A stretch of 7,429 nucleotides of DNA from an uncultured Eubacterium sp. (GCA_905236295.1 CAJOQF010000176.1:1-7429), one strand, 5' to 3'. Positions 1 through 4,932 are shown, counted from the stretch's first letter. Numbers and translations are program-made. The notes: a model not told the origin generated them from the sequence alone.

Positions 1-33
1 AGCAAATATTCTTTTTCTTGCAAAAAACATCAT
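1..33 (-). CDS. Start of an unidentified gene (3' part outside window)
   Basis: The minus strand shows AGGGAGA (44-50) ten bases before an ATG at 33-31, followed by an open frame to the window edge reading MMFFARKRIFA. A second ATG directly follows the first and could be used instead, but it is 13 bases from the ribosome binding site. The start lies 24 bases after the stop of the acidic-protein gene, in the same direction, so the two are probably co-transcribed. Only 11 residues are visible: hydrophobic and then basic. No function can be given. It could belong to the motility locus. Confidence 0.5.
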   Translation of the reverse strand, partial: MMFFARKRIFA

Positions 34-57
34 TGTAAACTAATCTCCCTTATTTTT

Positions 58-795
58 TTAGCTGATACTTATCTGAAAGTCCTGCAGCTGACGCTGTTCG
101 AGCTCCTCATCGCTAAGCCCCGGTCTTGTGGTGTTTTGTGCAGCTTCGGTAATATCGACGCGGGTGTTCGCACTGAGAGTTTCATTGTCAGATTCAAAGG
201 CGGTATTTACCGCACCCATGGCGCGCTTCGTCTCCTCACCCTCGCTTACACTCTCAAGCATTTCCTCTGTGTTGATATTCTCCTTTTCCTGCATCTCCTC
301 AGCTCTGGTGATGCGATCCTCAGACTCAGCCTCTCTCTCCTCGACTTCCTTTTCGTAGTCGTCTCTGGAGATATCGCCCTCAAGATACATCTCCTCGAGT
401 TCTCCGTCCGTCACCCCGGAATAACCGGTGGACTCCGCCTCGAAGTTTTCTTCTTCTTCAATCCTGTTTTTGGATTCCACCGCTTCCTGTACGTTTTCTT
501 CTTCTGAAAGTGCGGCTGCTTCGTTCTGCTCTTTGAGGATTTGGGCCGCACTGGTCTCTTCCTCCACCTCATTCTGCTCAGAAGCAGCGTTGGCCTCATC
601 GCTCACCTGTACAGTATCTCCGTGTTCCGACACGGCAACGACGTGGTCAAGCTCCTGTTCTTTGTCGGGCTGACCGGTAGTCTCTGCGACATGGGACTGC
701 TCTGATCCGAGCTCCGGTCCGGTCTTTTCTACAGGTCTTTGGGAAGGTCTTTCTATAGGATTGGTTCCCTGCTGAATACTGTTTATCTCTGCCAT
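58..795 (-). CDS. Highly acidic hypothetical protein, SHOCT-like segment, motility-locus neighbour
   Basis: A 245-residue protein that I do not recognise as a named family. The start is the ATG at 795 because GAGGTGA lies five bases upstream; a GTG nine bases further upstream falls inside that ribosome binding site. The product has about 55 Glu and 13 Asp against about 18 Lys/Arg, no Cys, no Trp, no signal peptide and no membrane segment, so it is probably cytosolic and largely disordered or coiled-coil (residues about 70-190). Residues about 129-152 (GELEEMYLEGDISRDDYEKE) have the spacing of a SHOCT-type short helical motif. Residues 60-69 (DTVQVSDEAN) and 211-219 (TRVDITEAA) resemble the D-x-V-x-I-S-x-x-A motif of FlgM-type proteins, and the N-terminus (MAEIN...NP) is loosely FlgM-like; this is inference only. 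It lies beyond thiXYZ from csrA on the same strand as the flagellar genes and has its own promoter at 890-918. Confidence 0.8.
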   Translation of the reverse strand: MAEINSIQQGTNPIERPSQRPVEKTGPELGSEQSHVAETTGQPDKEQELDHVVAVSEHGDTVQVSDEANAASEQNEVEEETSAAQILKEQNEAAALSEEENVQEAVESKNRIEEEENFEAESTGYSGVTDGELEEMYLEGDISRDDYEKEVEEREAESEDRITRAEEMQEKENINTEEMLESVSEGEETKRAMGAVNTAFESDNETLSANTRVDITEAAQNTTRPGLSDEELEQRQLQDFQISIS

Positions 796-889
796 ATAAC
801 TCACCTCACTTATTTGCGAAAAAGTCCGTAAACTTTATGATTACATAACAAAAACACCCCTAAACCTCTTTCAAAGTATAGTTACTGTT

Positions 890-918
890 AGTATAGACCC
901 TGAACGCCGATTTTTCAA
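890..918 (-). promoter_or_regulatory. SigA-type promoter for the acidic-protein gene
   Basis: On the minus strand TTGAAA (918-913) is followed after exactly 17 bases by TATACT (895-890). The start would be near 883, giving a leader of about 88 bases before the ATG at 795. A second TATACT lies 15 bases downstream (880-875) in the repeated context CTATACT. The promoter is back to back with that of thiXYZ, with 18 bases between the two -35 boxes. I see no sigma-28-type (TAAA / CCGATAT) motif here. Confidence 0.6.
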
Positions 919-936
919 GTATTCTGAAATTTTTTG

Positions 937-965
937 TTGACATATCATTATTTTTTGATTATTAT
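937..965 (+). promoter_or_regulatory. Consensus SigA promoter of the thiXYZ operon
   Basis: A perfect TTGACA (937-942) is followed after 17 bases by TATTAT (960-965), placing the transcription start near 972, just before the first stem of the TPP riboswitch. The -35 box lies within GTTGACA (936-942), which is mirrored by TGTCAAC (966-972) at the start site. Position, spacing and the riboswitch immediately downstream all agree. Confidence 0.8.
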
Positions 966-975
966 TGTCAACGAC

Positions 976-1072
976 AAATCAGGGGTGCTGTCATGCAGAC
1001 GCATACAGCTGAGAAAGGCTTACGCCTTAACCCTTATTACCTGATCCGGTCAGTACCGGCGTAGGAAGATTT
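976..1072 (+). promoter_or_regulatory. TPP riboswitch (THI element)
   Basis: The leader carries the class signature in order: AGGGGTGC (981-988), CTGAGA (1009-1014), ACCC (1030-1033), ACCTGATC (1039-1046) and ACCGGCGTAGGAA (1055-1067). Stems visible are P1 AAATC/GATTT (976-980 with 1068-1072), P2 GGGT/ACCC (983-986 with 1030-1033), P3 GCTGT/ACAGC (987-991 with 1005-1009), P3a AAGGC/GCCTT (1015-1019 with 1024-1028) and P5 CCGG/CCGG (1046-1049 with 1056-1059). The aptamer family binds thiamine pyrophosphate. The terminator just downstream shows an OFF switch by premature termination. Confidence 0.95.
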
Positions 1073-1090
1073 ATAGAAGTTTGAATCCAA

Positions 1091-1120
1091 GACCTTCCTG
1101 CGTTCAGGGCGGTCTTTTTT
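1091..1120 (+). terminator. Riboswitch-controlled intrinsic terminator
   Basis: GACCTTCCTG (1091-1100), loop CGTT, CAGGGCGGTC (1105-1114) form a 10-position stem with one mismatch and one G-U pair, followed directly by six T (1115-1120). The 5' arm contains CTTCCT (1094-1099), which is complementary to AGGAAG (1063-1068) at the 3' end of the aptamer. Ligand-free RNA can therefore form an antiterminator instead, while TPP binding frees the terminator arm. The terminator ends 36 bases before the thiX start. Confidence 0.9.
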
Positions 1121-1156
1121 GTTTAAACAAAATGCTTTTGGAGGACGCTCCGCGAT

Positions 1157-1921
1157 ATGAAATCGGCAAAGACTAAGGCTAAAAACTTAATACCGCTCAT
1201 TACCATTATCATTGTACTTGCCATCTGGCAGGCAGTATCTATGGCGGAAATAATCCCCAATTATATGTTGCCTTCACCCGTGCAGATGATACAGGCTTTC
1301 ATTTTGGATTTTCCGCTTCTTATGTATCATCTGAAGGTCACGATCGTCGAGGCGGTGATCGGACTGGCGATCGGATGCGGGCTTGGTTTTGCCGTCGCTG
1401 TTCTCATGGACAGTTTTGACGGTGCAAGACGGGCCGTTTATCCTCTGCTGGTCATCACCCAGACCATACCGACAGTTGCGATCGCCCCGCTGCTTATACT
1501 GTGGCTGGGTTACGCGGAAGCGCCAAAGATCGTGTTGGTGGTTATCACATCCTTCTTCCCCCTCGCAGTTGCACTGCTGGACGGATTTACCTCAGTGGAT
1601 GTGGATACGCTAAACCTGATGAAATCCATGGGCGCCGGCAGGGCACAGCTGTTTTATCACTTAAAGATCCCCGCATCTTTGGGAAGATTCTTCTCGGGAC
1701 TTCGGATCTCGGCAACCTACTCAATCGTAAGCGCCGTTATCGCAGAATGGATCGGTGGATATGCAGGTCTCGGAGTATATATGATGAGGGTTAAAAAATC
1801 TTACTCTTACGACAAGATGTTTGCGGTAATACTTCTTATTGTACTGCTTAGCCTGGGACTGATCTGGGTAATCAAAAAAGTCGAAAAAAAGGCAATGCCT
1901 TGGAGAAAGGAAAAGATATGA
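1157..1921 (+). CDS. thiX: ABC transporter permease for thiamine pyrimidine precursor (ThiX)
   Basis: A 254-residue inner-membrane permease of the binding-protein-dependent (BPD_transp_1) family, the length usual for nitrate/taurine/HMP-type importers. About six hydrophobic segments can be seen, near residues 11-30, 61-84, 94-119, 124-142, 178-197 and 222-239. The cytoplasmic EAA-type coupling loop that contacts the ATPase is at about 154-172 (MKSMGAGRAQ...KIPASL), with the conserved Gly and the closing I-P. The ATG has GGAGG 12 bases upstream (1140-1144), slightly far. The stop overlaps the thiY start in ATGA, so the two are translationally coupled. Substrate assignment rests on the TPP riboswitch and the ThiY-like partner; related families carry sulfonates or nitrate. 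It is expected to be repressed by TPP. Confidence 0.88.
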   Translation: MKSAKTKAKNLIPLITIIIVLAIWQAVSMAEIIPNYMLPSPVQMIQAFILDFPLLMYHLKVTIVEAVIGLAIGCGLGFAVAVLMDSFDGARRAVYPLLVITQTIPTVAIAPLLILWLGYAEAPKIVLVVITSFFPLAVALLDGFTSVDVDTLNLMKSMGAGRAQLFYHLKIPASLGRFFSGLRISATYSIVSAVIAEWIGGYAGLGVYMMRVKKSYSYDKMFAVILLIVLLSLGLIWVIKKVEKKAMPWRKEKI

Positions 1922-2973
1922 AAAGAATATTTGCAATCGCATCAATAGCTGTTTTGGCAATAACTGCCGCTTCATGTGGAAAATCAGGTAACACCGCACC
2001 TGCGGGTTCAGACACATCAACTACAGAGTCAACCGCCACATCAAACGCCGGCGAGGCTAAAAACGACAATCTCACCCACATTACATTCGCGCTCGACTGG
2101 ACTCCAAACACAAACCACACAGGACTCTATGTCGCAGACGAGCTCGGATACTTTGAAGAAGCCGGACTGGACGTTGAGTTTGTACAGGCGTCAAGCGGGT
2201 ACGGTTCTGAGCTGGTCGGCGTTGGACAGGCGGAATTCGGGATCGACTTCCAGGATTCACTCGCATATACATTTGCATCCGACAATCCGATCCCGGTCAC
2301 CGCTGTAGCTGCGATCACACAGCACAACACCGGCGGAATCATCACACGCGCTGACTCAAATGTTCAGTCGCCCAAAGACCTTATGGGACTTCACTACGCT
2401 ACCTGGGACGACCCGATGGAGCAGGCTGTCATGAAATACTGCGTAGAAAATGACGGCGGTGATTTTTCAAAGGTAATCTGCGACCCGGTATCGGTTGATG
2501 ACGCTATCGCAGGACTCAACTCCGGTCTCGATGCGATCTGGGTTTACTACGGATGGGACGGAATAAGATGCAAGCTTGACGAGAGCACAGAGACAAACTT
2601 TTTCTACTTCAGAGACTACCTGCCGGAATTCGACGAGTACTCACCTGTCCTCATCGCAAACAACGATTTTATAGAAGAAAACCCTGATGCTGCAAAAGCG
2701 TTTGTCTCAGCTGTCAAAAAGGGATACGAATACGCCATCGATCAGCCCGCAAAGGCTGCCGACCTTCTCTGCAAGGCAGTTCCGGAGCTTGACCCGGCTC
2801 TCGTAGGCGCAAGCCAGGCGTATATCTCAGAGGAATACCGCTCAGACGCTGACACCTGGGGTGTGATCGACGCCGACAGATGGAACAGGGTATACGACTG
2901 GATGTACGATCAGGGAATCCTCGAGAAAGAAATCGAGGACAACTTTGGATTTACAAACGACTATTTACAGTAA
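1918..2973 (+). CDS. thiY: Pyrimidine-precursor-binding lipoprotein of ABC importer (ThiY, NMT1/THI5-like)
   Basis: A 351-residue extracellular lipoprotein that captures the substrate for ThiXZ. The start is the ATG at 1918, six bases after AAAGGA; an in-frame TTG at 1900 would only lengthen the signal peptide. MKR is followed by a hydrophobic stretch and the lipobox ITAASC, with Cys20 the predicted lipidated residue, then a Ser/Thr-rich linker (24-45). The mature domain opens with ITFALDWTPNTNHTGLYVA (55-73), a hallmark of the NMT1/THI5-like family. GYFEEAGLDVEFV (78-90) and a Trp/Tyr-rich site region (IWVYYGW, 207-213) follow. ThiY of Bacillus halodurans binds formylaminopyrimidine and yeast THI5 relatives make HMP, so the ligand is probably HMP or formyl-aminopyrimidine; the exact ligand cannot be read from sequence. 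Regulated by the upstream TPP riboswitch. Confidence 0.9.
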   Translation: MKRIFAIASIAVLAITAASCGKSGNTAPAGSDTSTTESTATSNAGEAKNDNLTHITFALDWTPNTNHTGLYVADELGYFEEAGLDVEFVQASSGYGSELVGVGQAEFGIDFQDSLAYTFASDNPIPVTAVAAITQHNTGGIITRADSNVQSPKDLMGLHYATWDDPMEQAVMKYCVENDGGDFSKVICDPVSVDDAIAGLNSGLDAIWVYYGWDGIRCKLDESTETNFFYFRDYLPEFDEYSPVLIANNDFIEENPDAAKAFVSAVKKGYEYAIDQPAKAADLLCKAVPELDPALVGASQAYISEEYRSDADTWGVIDADRWNRVYDWMYDQGILEKEIEDNFGFTNDYLQ

Positions 2974-2986
2974 TCAGATGGCAACA

Positions 2987-3017
2987 CCGCGTCTTACAAA
3001 CGACGCACATCGCGGGG
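2987..3017 (+). promoter_or_regulatory. Alternative hairpins over the thiZ ribosome binding site
   Basis: In the 51-base gap between thiY and thiZ, CCGCG (2987-2991) can pair with CGCGG (3011-3015), which runs into the GGGGA (3014-3018) serving as thiZ ribosome binding site. GCGTC (2989-2993) can instead pair with GACGC (3002-3006), leaving that site free. The two stems exclude each other. This may tune ThiZ output, but the stems are only five pairs each. Confidence 0.3.
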
Positions 3018-3024
3018 AATATAT

Positions 3025-3771
3025 ATGGAACTACTAAAAGCCAAGAATATATCTCACAGATACAGCGAAAAAAATGTTATAGAAAACGTCTCTCTCTCCT
3101 TATGCGAGGGAGAGATCGTTGCCATTCTCGGAGTCAGCGGAGCGGGCAAAACCACCCTCTTTCAGATCCTCTCCGGACTGATCAGTCCAACCGAAGGGAG
3201 TGTAACTCTTCGCGACAAGGATATCACCGGTAAAAGCGGTCTGCTCAGCTATATGCTGCAAAAAGACCTGCTCCTCGAGCACAAGACGATAGAGGACAAC
3301 GTTGCCCTCCCCTTGATCCTATCCGGCGAGAGCAAGGATAGCGCGCGCAAAAAAGTCCGCGAACATTTCAGCGAGTTCGGCATAGACGGCTGCGAAAAGA
3401 AGTATCCCGCAGAGCTTTCCGGCGGAATGCGCCAGAGAGCTGCGCTTCTTCGAACCTATATGTGCGGCAACGAGGTTGCCCTGTTGGATGAACCGTTTTC
3501 AGCCCTCGATGCCATCACCCGCACAAAGCTGCATTACTGGTATCTCAATCTCATAAAAAAAGAAGGACACGGTCAATCCATGTCCTCCGTTATTTTTATT
3601 ACTCATGATATAGACGAGGCTATCTTTCTGGCGGATCGCGTGCTCATCATGTCCCAAAAGCCGGGCACGATAACCGCCGAATACGAAACTCCGAAACGAT
3701 CTGCAACCAAAGATTACCTCCTCTCAGATGAGGTTATCGAACTGAAACGACAAATCTTAAAGTCCCTTTAA
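3025..3771 (+). CDS. thiZ: ABC transporter ATPase (ThiZ)
   Basis: A 248-residue cytoplasmic ATP-binding subunit that powers uptake through ThiX. All ABC motifs are present and intact: Walker A GVSGAGKT (36-43), Q-loop Gln79 (YMLQKD), signature LSGGM (131-135), Walker B VALLDE (151-156), the D-loop SALD and the switch His194 in FITHD. The length is normal for the SsuB/TauB/ThiZ branch. The ATG at 3025 follows GGGGA by six bases. It is the last gene of the operon. Its final five codons overlap the last codons of csrA on the other strand by 15 bases. No good intrinsic terminator follows, so transcripts may extend antisense into csrA-fliW. Specificity is inferred from operon and riboswitch. Confidence 0.9.
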   Translation: MELLKAKNISHRYSEKNVIENVSLSLCEGEIVAILGVSGAGKTTLFQILSGLISPTEGSVTLRDKDITGKSGLLSYMLQKDLLLEHKTIEDNVALPLILSGESKDSARKKVREHFSEFGIDGCEKKYPAELSGGMRQRAALLRTYMCGNEVALLDEPFSALDAITRTKLHYWYLNLIKKEGHGQSMSSVIFITHDIDEAIFLADRVLIMSQKPGTITAEYETPKRSATKDYLLSDEVIELKRQILKSL

Positions 3772-3774
3772 GAT
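3754..3774. repeat. Perfect 9-bp inverted repeat over the thiZ/csrA shared 3' end
   Basis: ATCTTAAAG (3754-3762), spacer TCC, CTTTAAGAT (3766-3774). It contains the stop codons of both convergent genes (csrA 3759-3757, thiZ 3769-3771). In RNA it is a 9-bp, mostly A-U hairpin with a 3-base loop. Neither side has a clean run of T, although the csrA side continues TTGTCGTTTC, so it could be a weak bidirectional terminator or a 3'-end stabiliser. Confidence 0.6.
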
Positions 3775-3969
3775 ATCTCTGCTGTTTACGGTCATAACCG
3801 CCTCGTTCTCCTTCTGGATCTGGAGATAAATCTCCTCGCGATAGATGGAGAGGTCTTTCGGGGCGTCAATACCGATCTTTACCTGATCTCCCTTTATGTC
3901 CAGCACCTTCACCTGGATATTATTTCCCAATATGAGTGACTCACCTTTTTTTCTGGTTAATGCTAGCAT
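3757..3969 (-). CDS. csrA: CsrA, RNA-binding translational regulator
   Basis: A 70-residue CsrA/RsmA protein. It begins MLALTRKKGESLILG and contains VKIGIDAPKDLSIYREEIYLQIQ, the family's five-strand-plus-helix layout. Arg6 (LTRK) and Arg44 (YREEIY) sit where the RNA-contacting arginines of CsrA dimers are. Asn55 in the IQKEN helix is kept as in Bacillus subtilis CsrA, where this region contacts FliW. In Firmicutes CsrA blocks translation of flagellin mRNA by binding GGA-containing hairpins over its ribosome binding site, and FliW relieves this. The ATG lies 2 bases after the fliW stop; its site AGGTG is within the end of fliW, so expression is coupled. The 3' end overlaps thiZ. Confidence 0.96.
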   Translation of the reverse strand: MLALTRKKGESLILGNNIQVKVLDIKGDQVKIGIDAPKDLSIYREEIYLQIQKENEAVMTVNSRDILKGL

Positions 3970-3971
3970 CT

Positions 3972-4433
3972 CTATTCACCTGCCTTCTCTTTACGGCCTT
4001 TTAAAAGCTCGTAGATAAATCTCTTGACAGGATAATCATCATCAACAATGATCTGAGCTGCTTTCTTTGTGTCGGAGTTGATCACTATAGGTGCCTTGAG
4101 ATTGACAGACATCTTCTCGAGGTCCTCCGGAACCGTGATGGTAGTAAGCAATATAGCATTGTTATCATTGAAGCTTCCGAGTGCATTTAAGACTTCCTCG
4201 TCAAACATCGGGTTGTAACCGGAATCTATTGTTATCGGATTGATAACAGGAAGCGCAAACACTCCGTCATCCATCGACTGAAGCCATGATATGTTGCCGC
4301 CGTCCTCTTTCTCAGAATCGAATATGAGCGCGAACTTCTGCATATCCGGGAATCCCACGATTCCTCTTTCGAAAGTTATGATCTTGTCCTCATCGATGTC
4401 TATCTCACCGAACAGTCTGGTTTCGACTTTCAT
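3972..4433 (-). CDS. fliW: FliW, flagellar assembly factor and CsrA antagonist
   Basis: A 153-residue cytoplasmic protein of the FliW family, of usual length. Family features visible are RLFGEIDIDEDKIITFERGI (residues 6-25) leading to GFPDM (27-31), WLQSMDD (50-56), FALPVINP (59-66) and the C-terminal NLKAPIVIN (111-119) with AAQIIVDDDYPVKRF (125-139). In Bacillus FliW binds either free flagellin or CsrA. When flagellin is secreted through a finished hook, FliW is freed to sequester CsrA and flagellin translation rises. The ATG at 4433 has GGAGG nine bases upstream. fliW and csrA form one operon with its own promoter at 4513-4541. The C-terminal GRKEKAGE tail is basic and probably flexible. 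Confidence 0.95.
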   Translation of the reverse strand: MKVETRLFGEIDIDEDKIITFERGIVGFPDMQKFALIFDSEKEDGGNISWLQSMDDGVFALPVINPITIDSGYNPMFDEEVLNALGSFNDNNAILLTTITVPEDLEKMSVNLKAPIVINSDTKKAAQIIVDDDYPVKRFIYELLKGRKEKAGE

Positions 4434-4470
4434 AAACTGGGTACCTCCATTACCGTTGTATTATTTCAAG

Positions 4471-4487
4471 GGCGCATCGGACGCGCC
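4471..4487 (-). other. Leader hairpin in fliW-csrA mRNA
   Basis: GGCGC (4471-4475) and GCGCC (4483-4487) form a 5-bp G-C stem with a 7-base loop. CAAG (4467-4470) and CTTG (4491-4494) extend it across a 3-base bulge. It lies in the predicted untranslated leader about 38 bases before the fliW ATG. No run of T follows, so it is not a terminator. It may protect the 5' end or present a binding site; the role is unknown. Confidence 0.35.
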
Positions 4488-4512
4488 GTTCTTGAGCTTA
4501 AAAGTTGTCTTA

Positions 4513-4541
4513 ATTCTACATTACTACAAGTTATTTTTCAA
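4513..4541 (-). promoter_or_regulatory. SigA-type promoter of fliW-csrA
   Basis: On the minus strand TTGAAA (4541-4536) is followed after exactly 17 bases by TAGAAT (4518-4513). The start would be near 4506, with a leader of about 70 bases. It lies between the palindromic element (4566-4804) and fliW, so fliW-csrA can be expressed apart from flgKL. No sigma-28 motif was found here. Confidence 0.6.
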
Positions 4542-4565
4542 GCAATTTCATCGCATCACTTACGT

Positions 4566-4804
4566 AGGGTTCAATCGTTAAACTCAATATGTATCTGCCA
4601 CATATCACTTGCAAACCTGACCCACTCCGCCGAACTAACTACTAACTGAGACTATGCCTGCAAAAGCATTCCTAATAAAGCAATACTCTTGCTTTGCATG
4701 CCAAGTCTCAGTAAGTAGTGGATTTCGACTTCCGCTCCTGTCAGATTGTTTGCCATGTGACACATGGCAGATACATATCTCGGGGTTTATCGACTGCGAA
4801 ACTT
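4566..4804. repeat. Long imperfect palindrome / structured intergenic element
   Basis: Successive segments pair in nested order: GGTTC and AATCG (4568-4577) loosely with 4791-4802; CGTTAAAC/GTTTATCG (4576-4583 with 4785-4792, 7 of 8); ATATGTATCTGCCA/TGGCAGATACATAT (4587-4600 with 4765-4778, perfect); TCAC/GTGA (4605-4608 vs 4757-4760, register shifted); GCAAAC/GTTTGC (4611-4616 with 4748-4753); CTGAC/GTCAG (4617-4621 with 4740-4744); CGAA/TTCG (4631-4634 with 4724-4727); ACTACTAACTGAGACT/AGTCTCAGTAAGTAGT (4638-4653 with 4704-4719, 15 of 16); TGCAAAAGCA/TGCTTTGCA (4659-4668 with 4690-4698). The apex alternatively forms AAAGCAA/TTGCTTT (4677-4683 with 4689-4695). It is non-coding, encodes no transposase and is far longer than a terminator. 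It may be a MITE-like repeat or a structured RNA; the strand is unknown. Confidence 0.7.
4751..4769. repeat. Perfect 9+1+9 inverted repeat inside the element
   Basis: TGCCATGTG (4751-4759), A, CACATGGCA (4761-4769). It competes with the 14-bp long-range stem, because TGGCA (4765-4769) takes part in both. The element can therefore adopt two alternative folds. As double-stranded DNA it also has the symmetry of a protein-binding site. Confidence 0.5.
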
Positions 4805-4815
4805 TATGGGCAATA

Positions 4816-4846
4816 CATTATAGTTTATGCCGCAGCTTTTATAATG
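4816..4846. repeat. Small inverted repeat beside the long palindrome
   Basis: CATTATA (4816-4822) and TATAATG (4840-4846) form a 7-bp, entirely A-T-rich stem with a 17-base loop. It sits between the long palindrome and the hairpin at 4852-4913, continuing the chain of hairpins in this spacer. The role is unknown. Confidence 0.4.
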
Positions 4847-4851
4847 CGATT

Positions 4852-4913
4852 AACTCCGAGGACGAGCGCAAAGTAGAGTGCTTAAGGATACGCGCTCGTC
4901 CAAGCTCTGAGTT
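4852..4913. repeat. Large hairpin downstream of flgL
   Basis: AACTCCGAG+GACGAGCGC (4852-4869) pairs with GCGCTCGTC (4892-4900) and, after a 4-base bulge CAAG, CTCTGAGTT (4905-4913). This gives 17 of 18 pairs with a 22-base loop. On the flgL (minus) strand the stem is followed by AATCGCATTATAAAAG, with no run of T, so it is not a standard terminator of flgKL. On the plus strand TTTTT occurs at 4923-4927, nine bases after the stem. It may stabilise the flgKL 3' end or belong to the neighbouring element. Confidence 0.55.
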
Positions 4914-4932
4914 CTGAGCATCTTTTTCATTA

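Noticed and set aside
136..673. Plus-strand open frames opposite the acidic protein
   Set aside because: These are complements of Glu-rich codons (CTC/TTC giving Leu/Phe/Ser runs). No ribosome binding site or plausible protein signature.
796..804. GTG start for the acidic protein
   Set aside because: This GTG is part of the ribosome binding site GAGGTGA that serves the ATG at 795.
1900..1917. TTG start giving thiY six extra residues
   Set aside because: The ATG at 1918 has a well placed AAAGGA, gives a proper lipoprotein signal and overlaps the thiX stop in ATGA.
1157..3771. Taurine/nitrate/aliphatic sulfonate transporter
   Set aside because: The permease and ATPase are of that superfamily, but the TPP riboswitch and the LDWTPNTNHTG signature of the binding protein point to thiamine pyrimidine uptake.
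4852..4913. Intrinsic terminator of flgKL
   Set aside because: The stem is strong, but no run of T follows on the flgL strand; recorded as a hairpin instead.
4566..4913. Group II intron remnant, CRISPR repeats or tRNA
   Set aside because: No domain V-like GAGC...GUUC hairpin, no equally spaced direct repeats and no cloverleaf or CCA end could be found.
4654..4917. Plus-strand open frame of 87 codons in the flgL-fliW spacer, Cys-rich
   Set aside because: There is no ribosome binding site before the ATG (upstream is CTAACTGAGACT). The frame runs through the palindrome and the large hairpin, and the composition fits translated structured repeat DNA.
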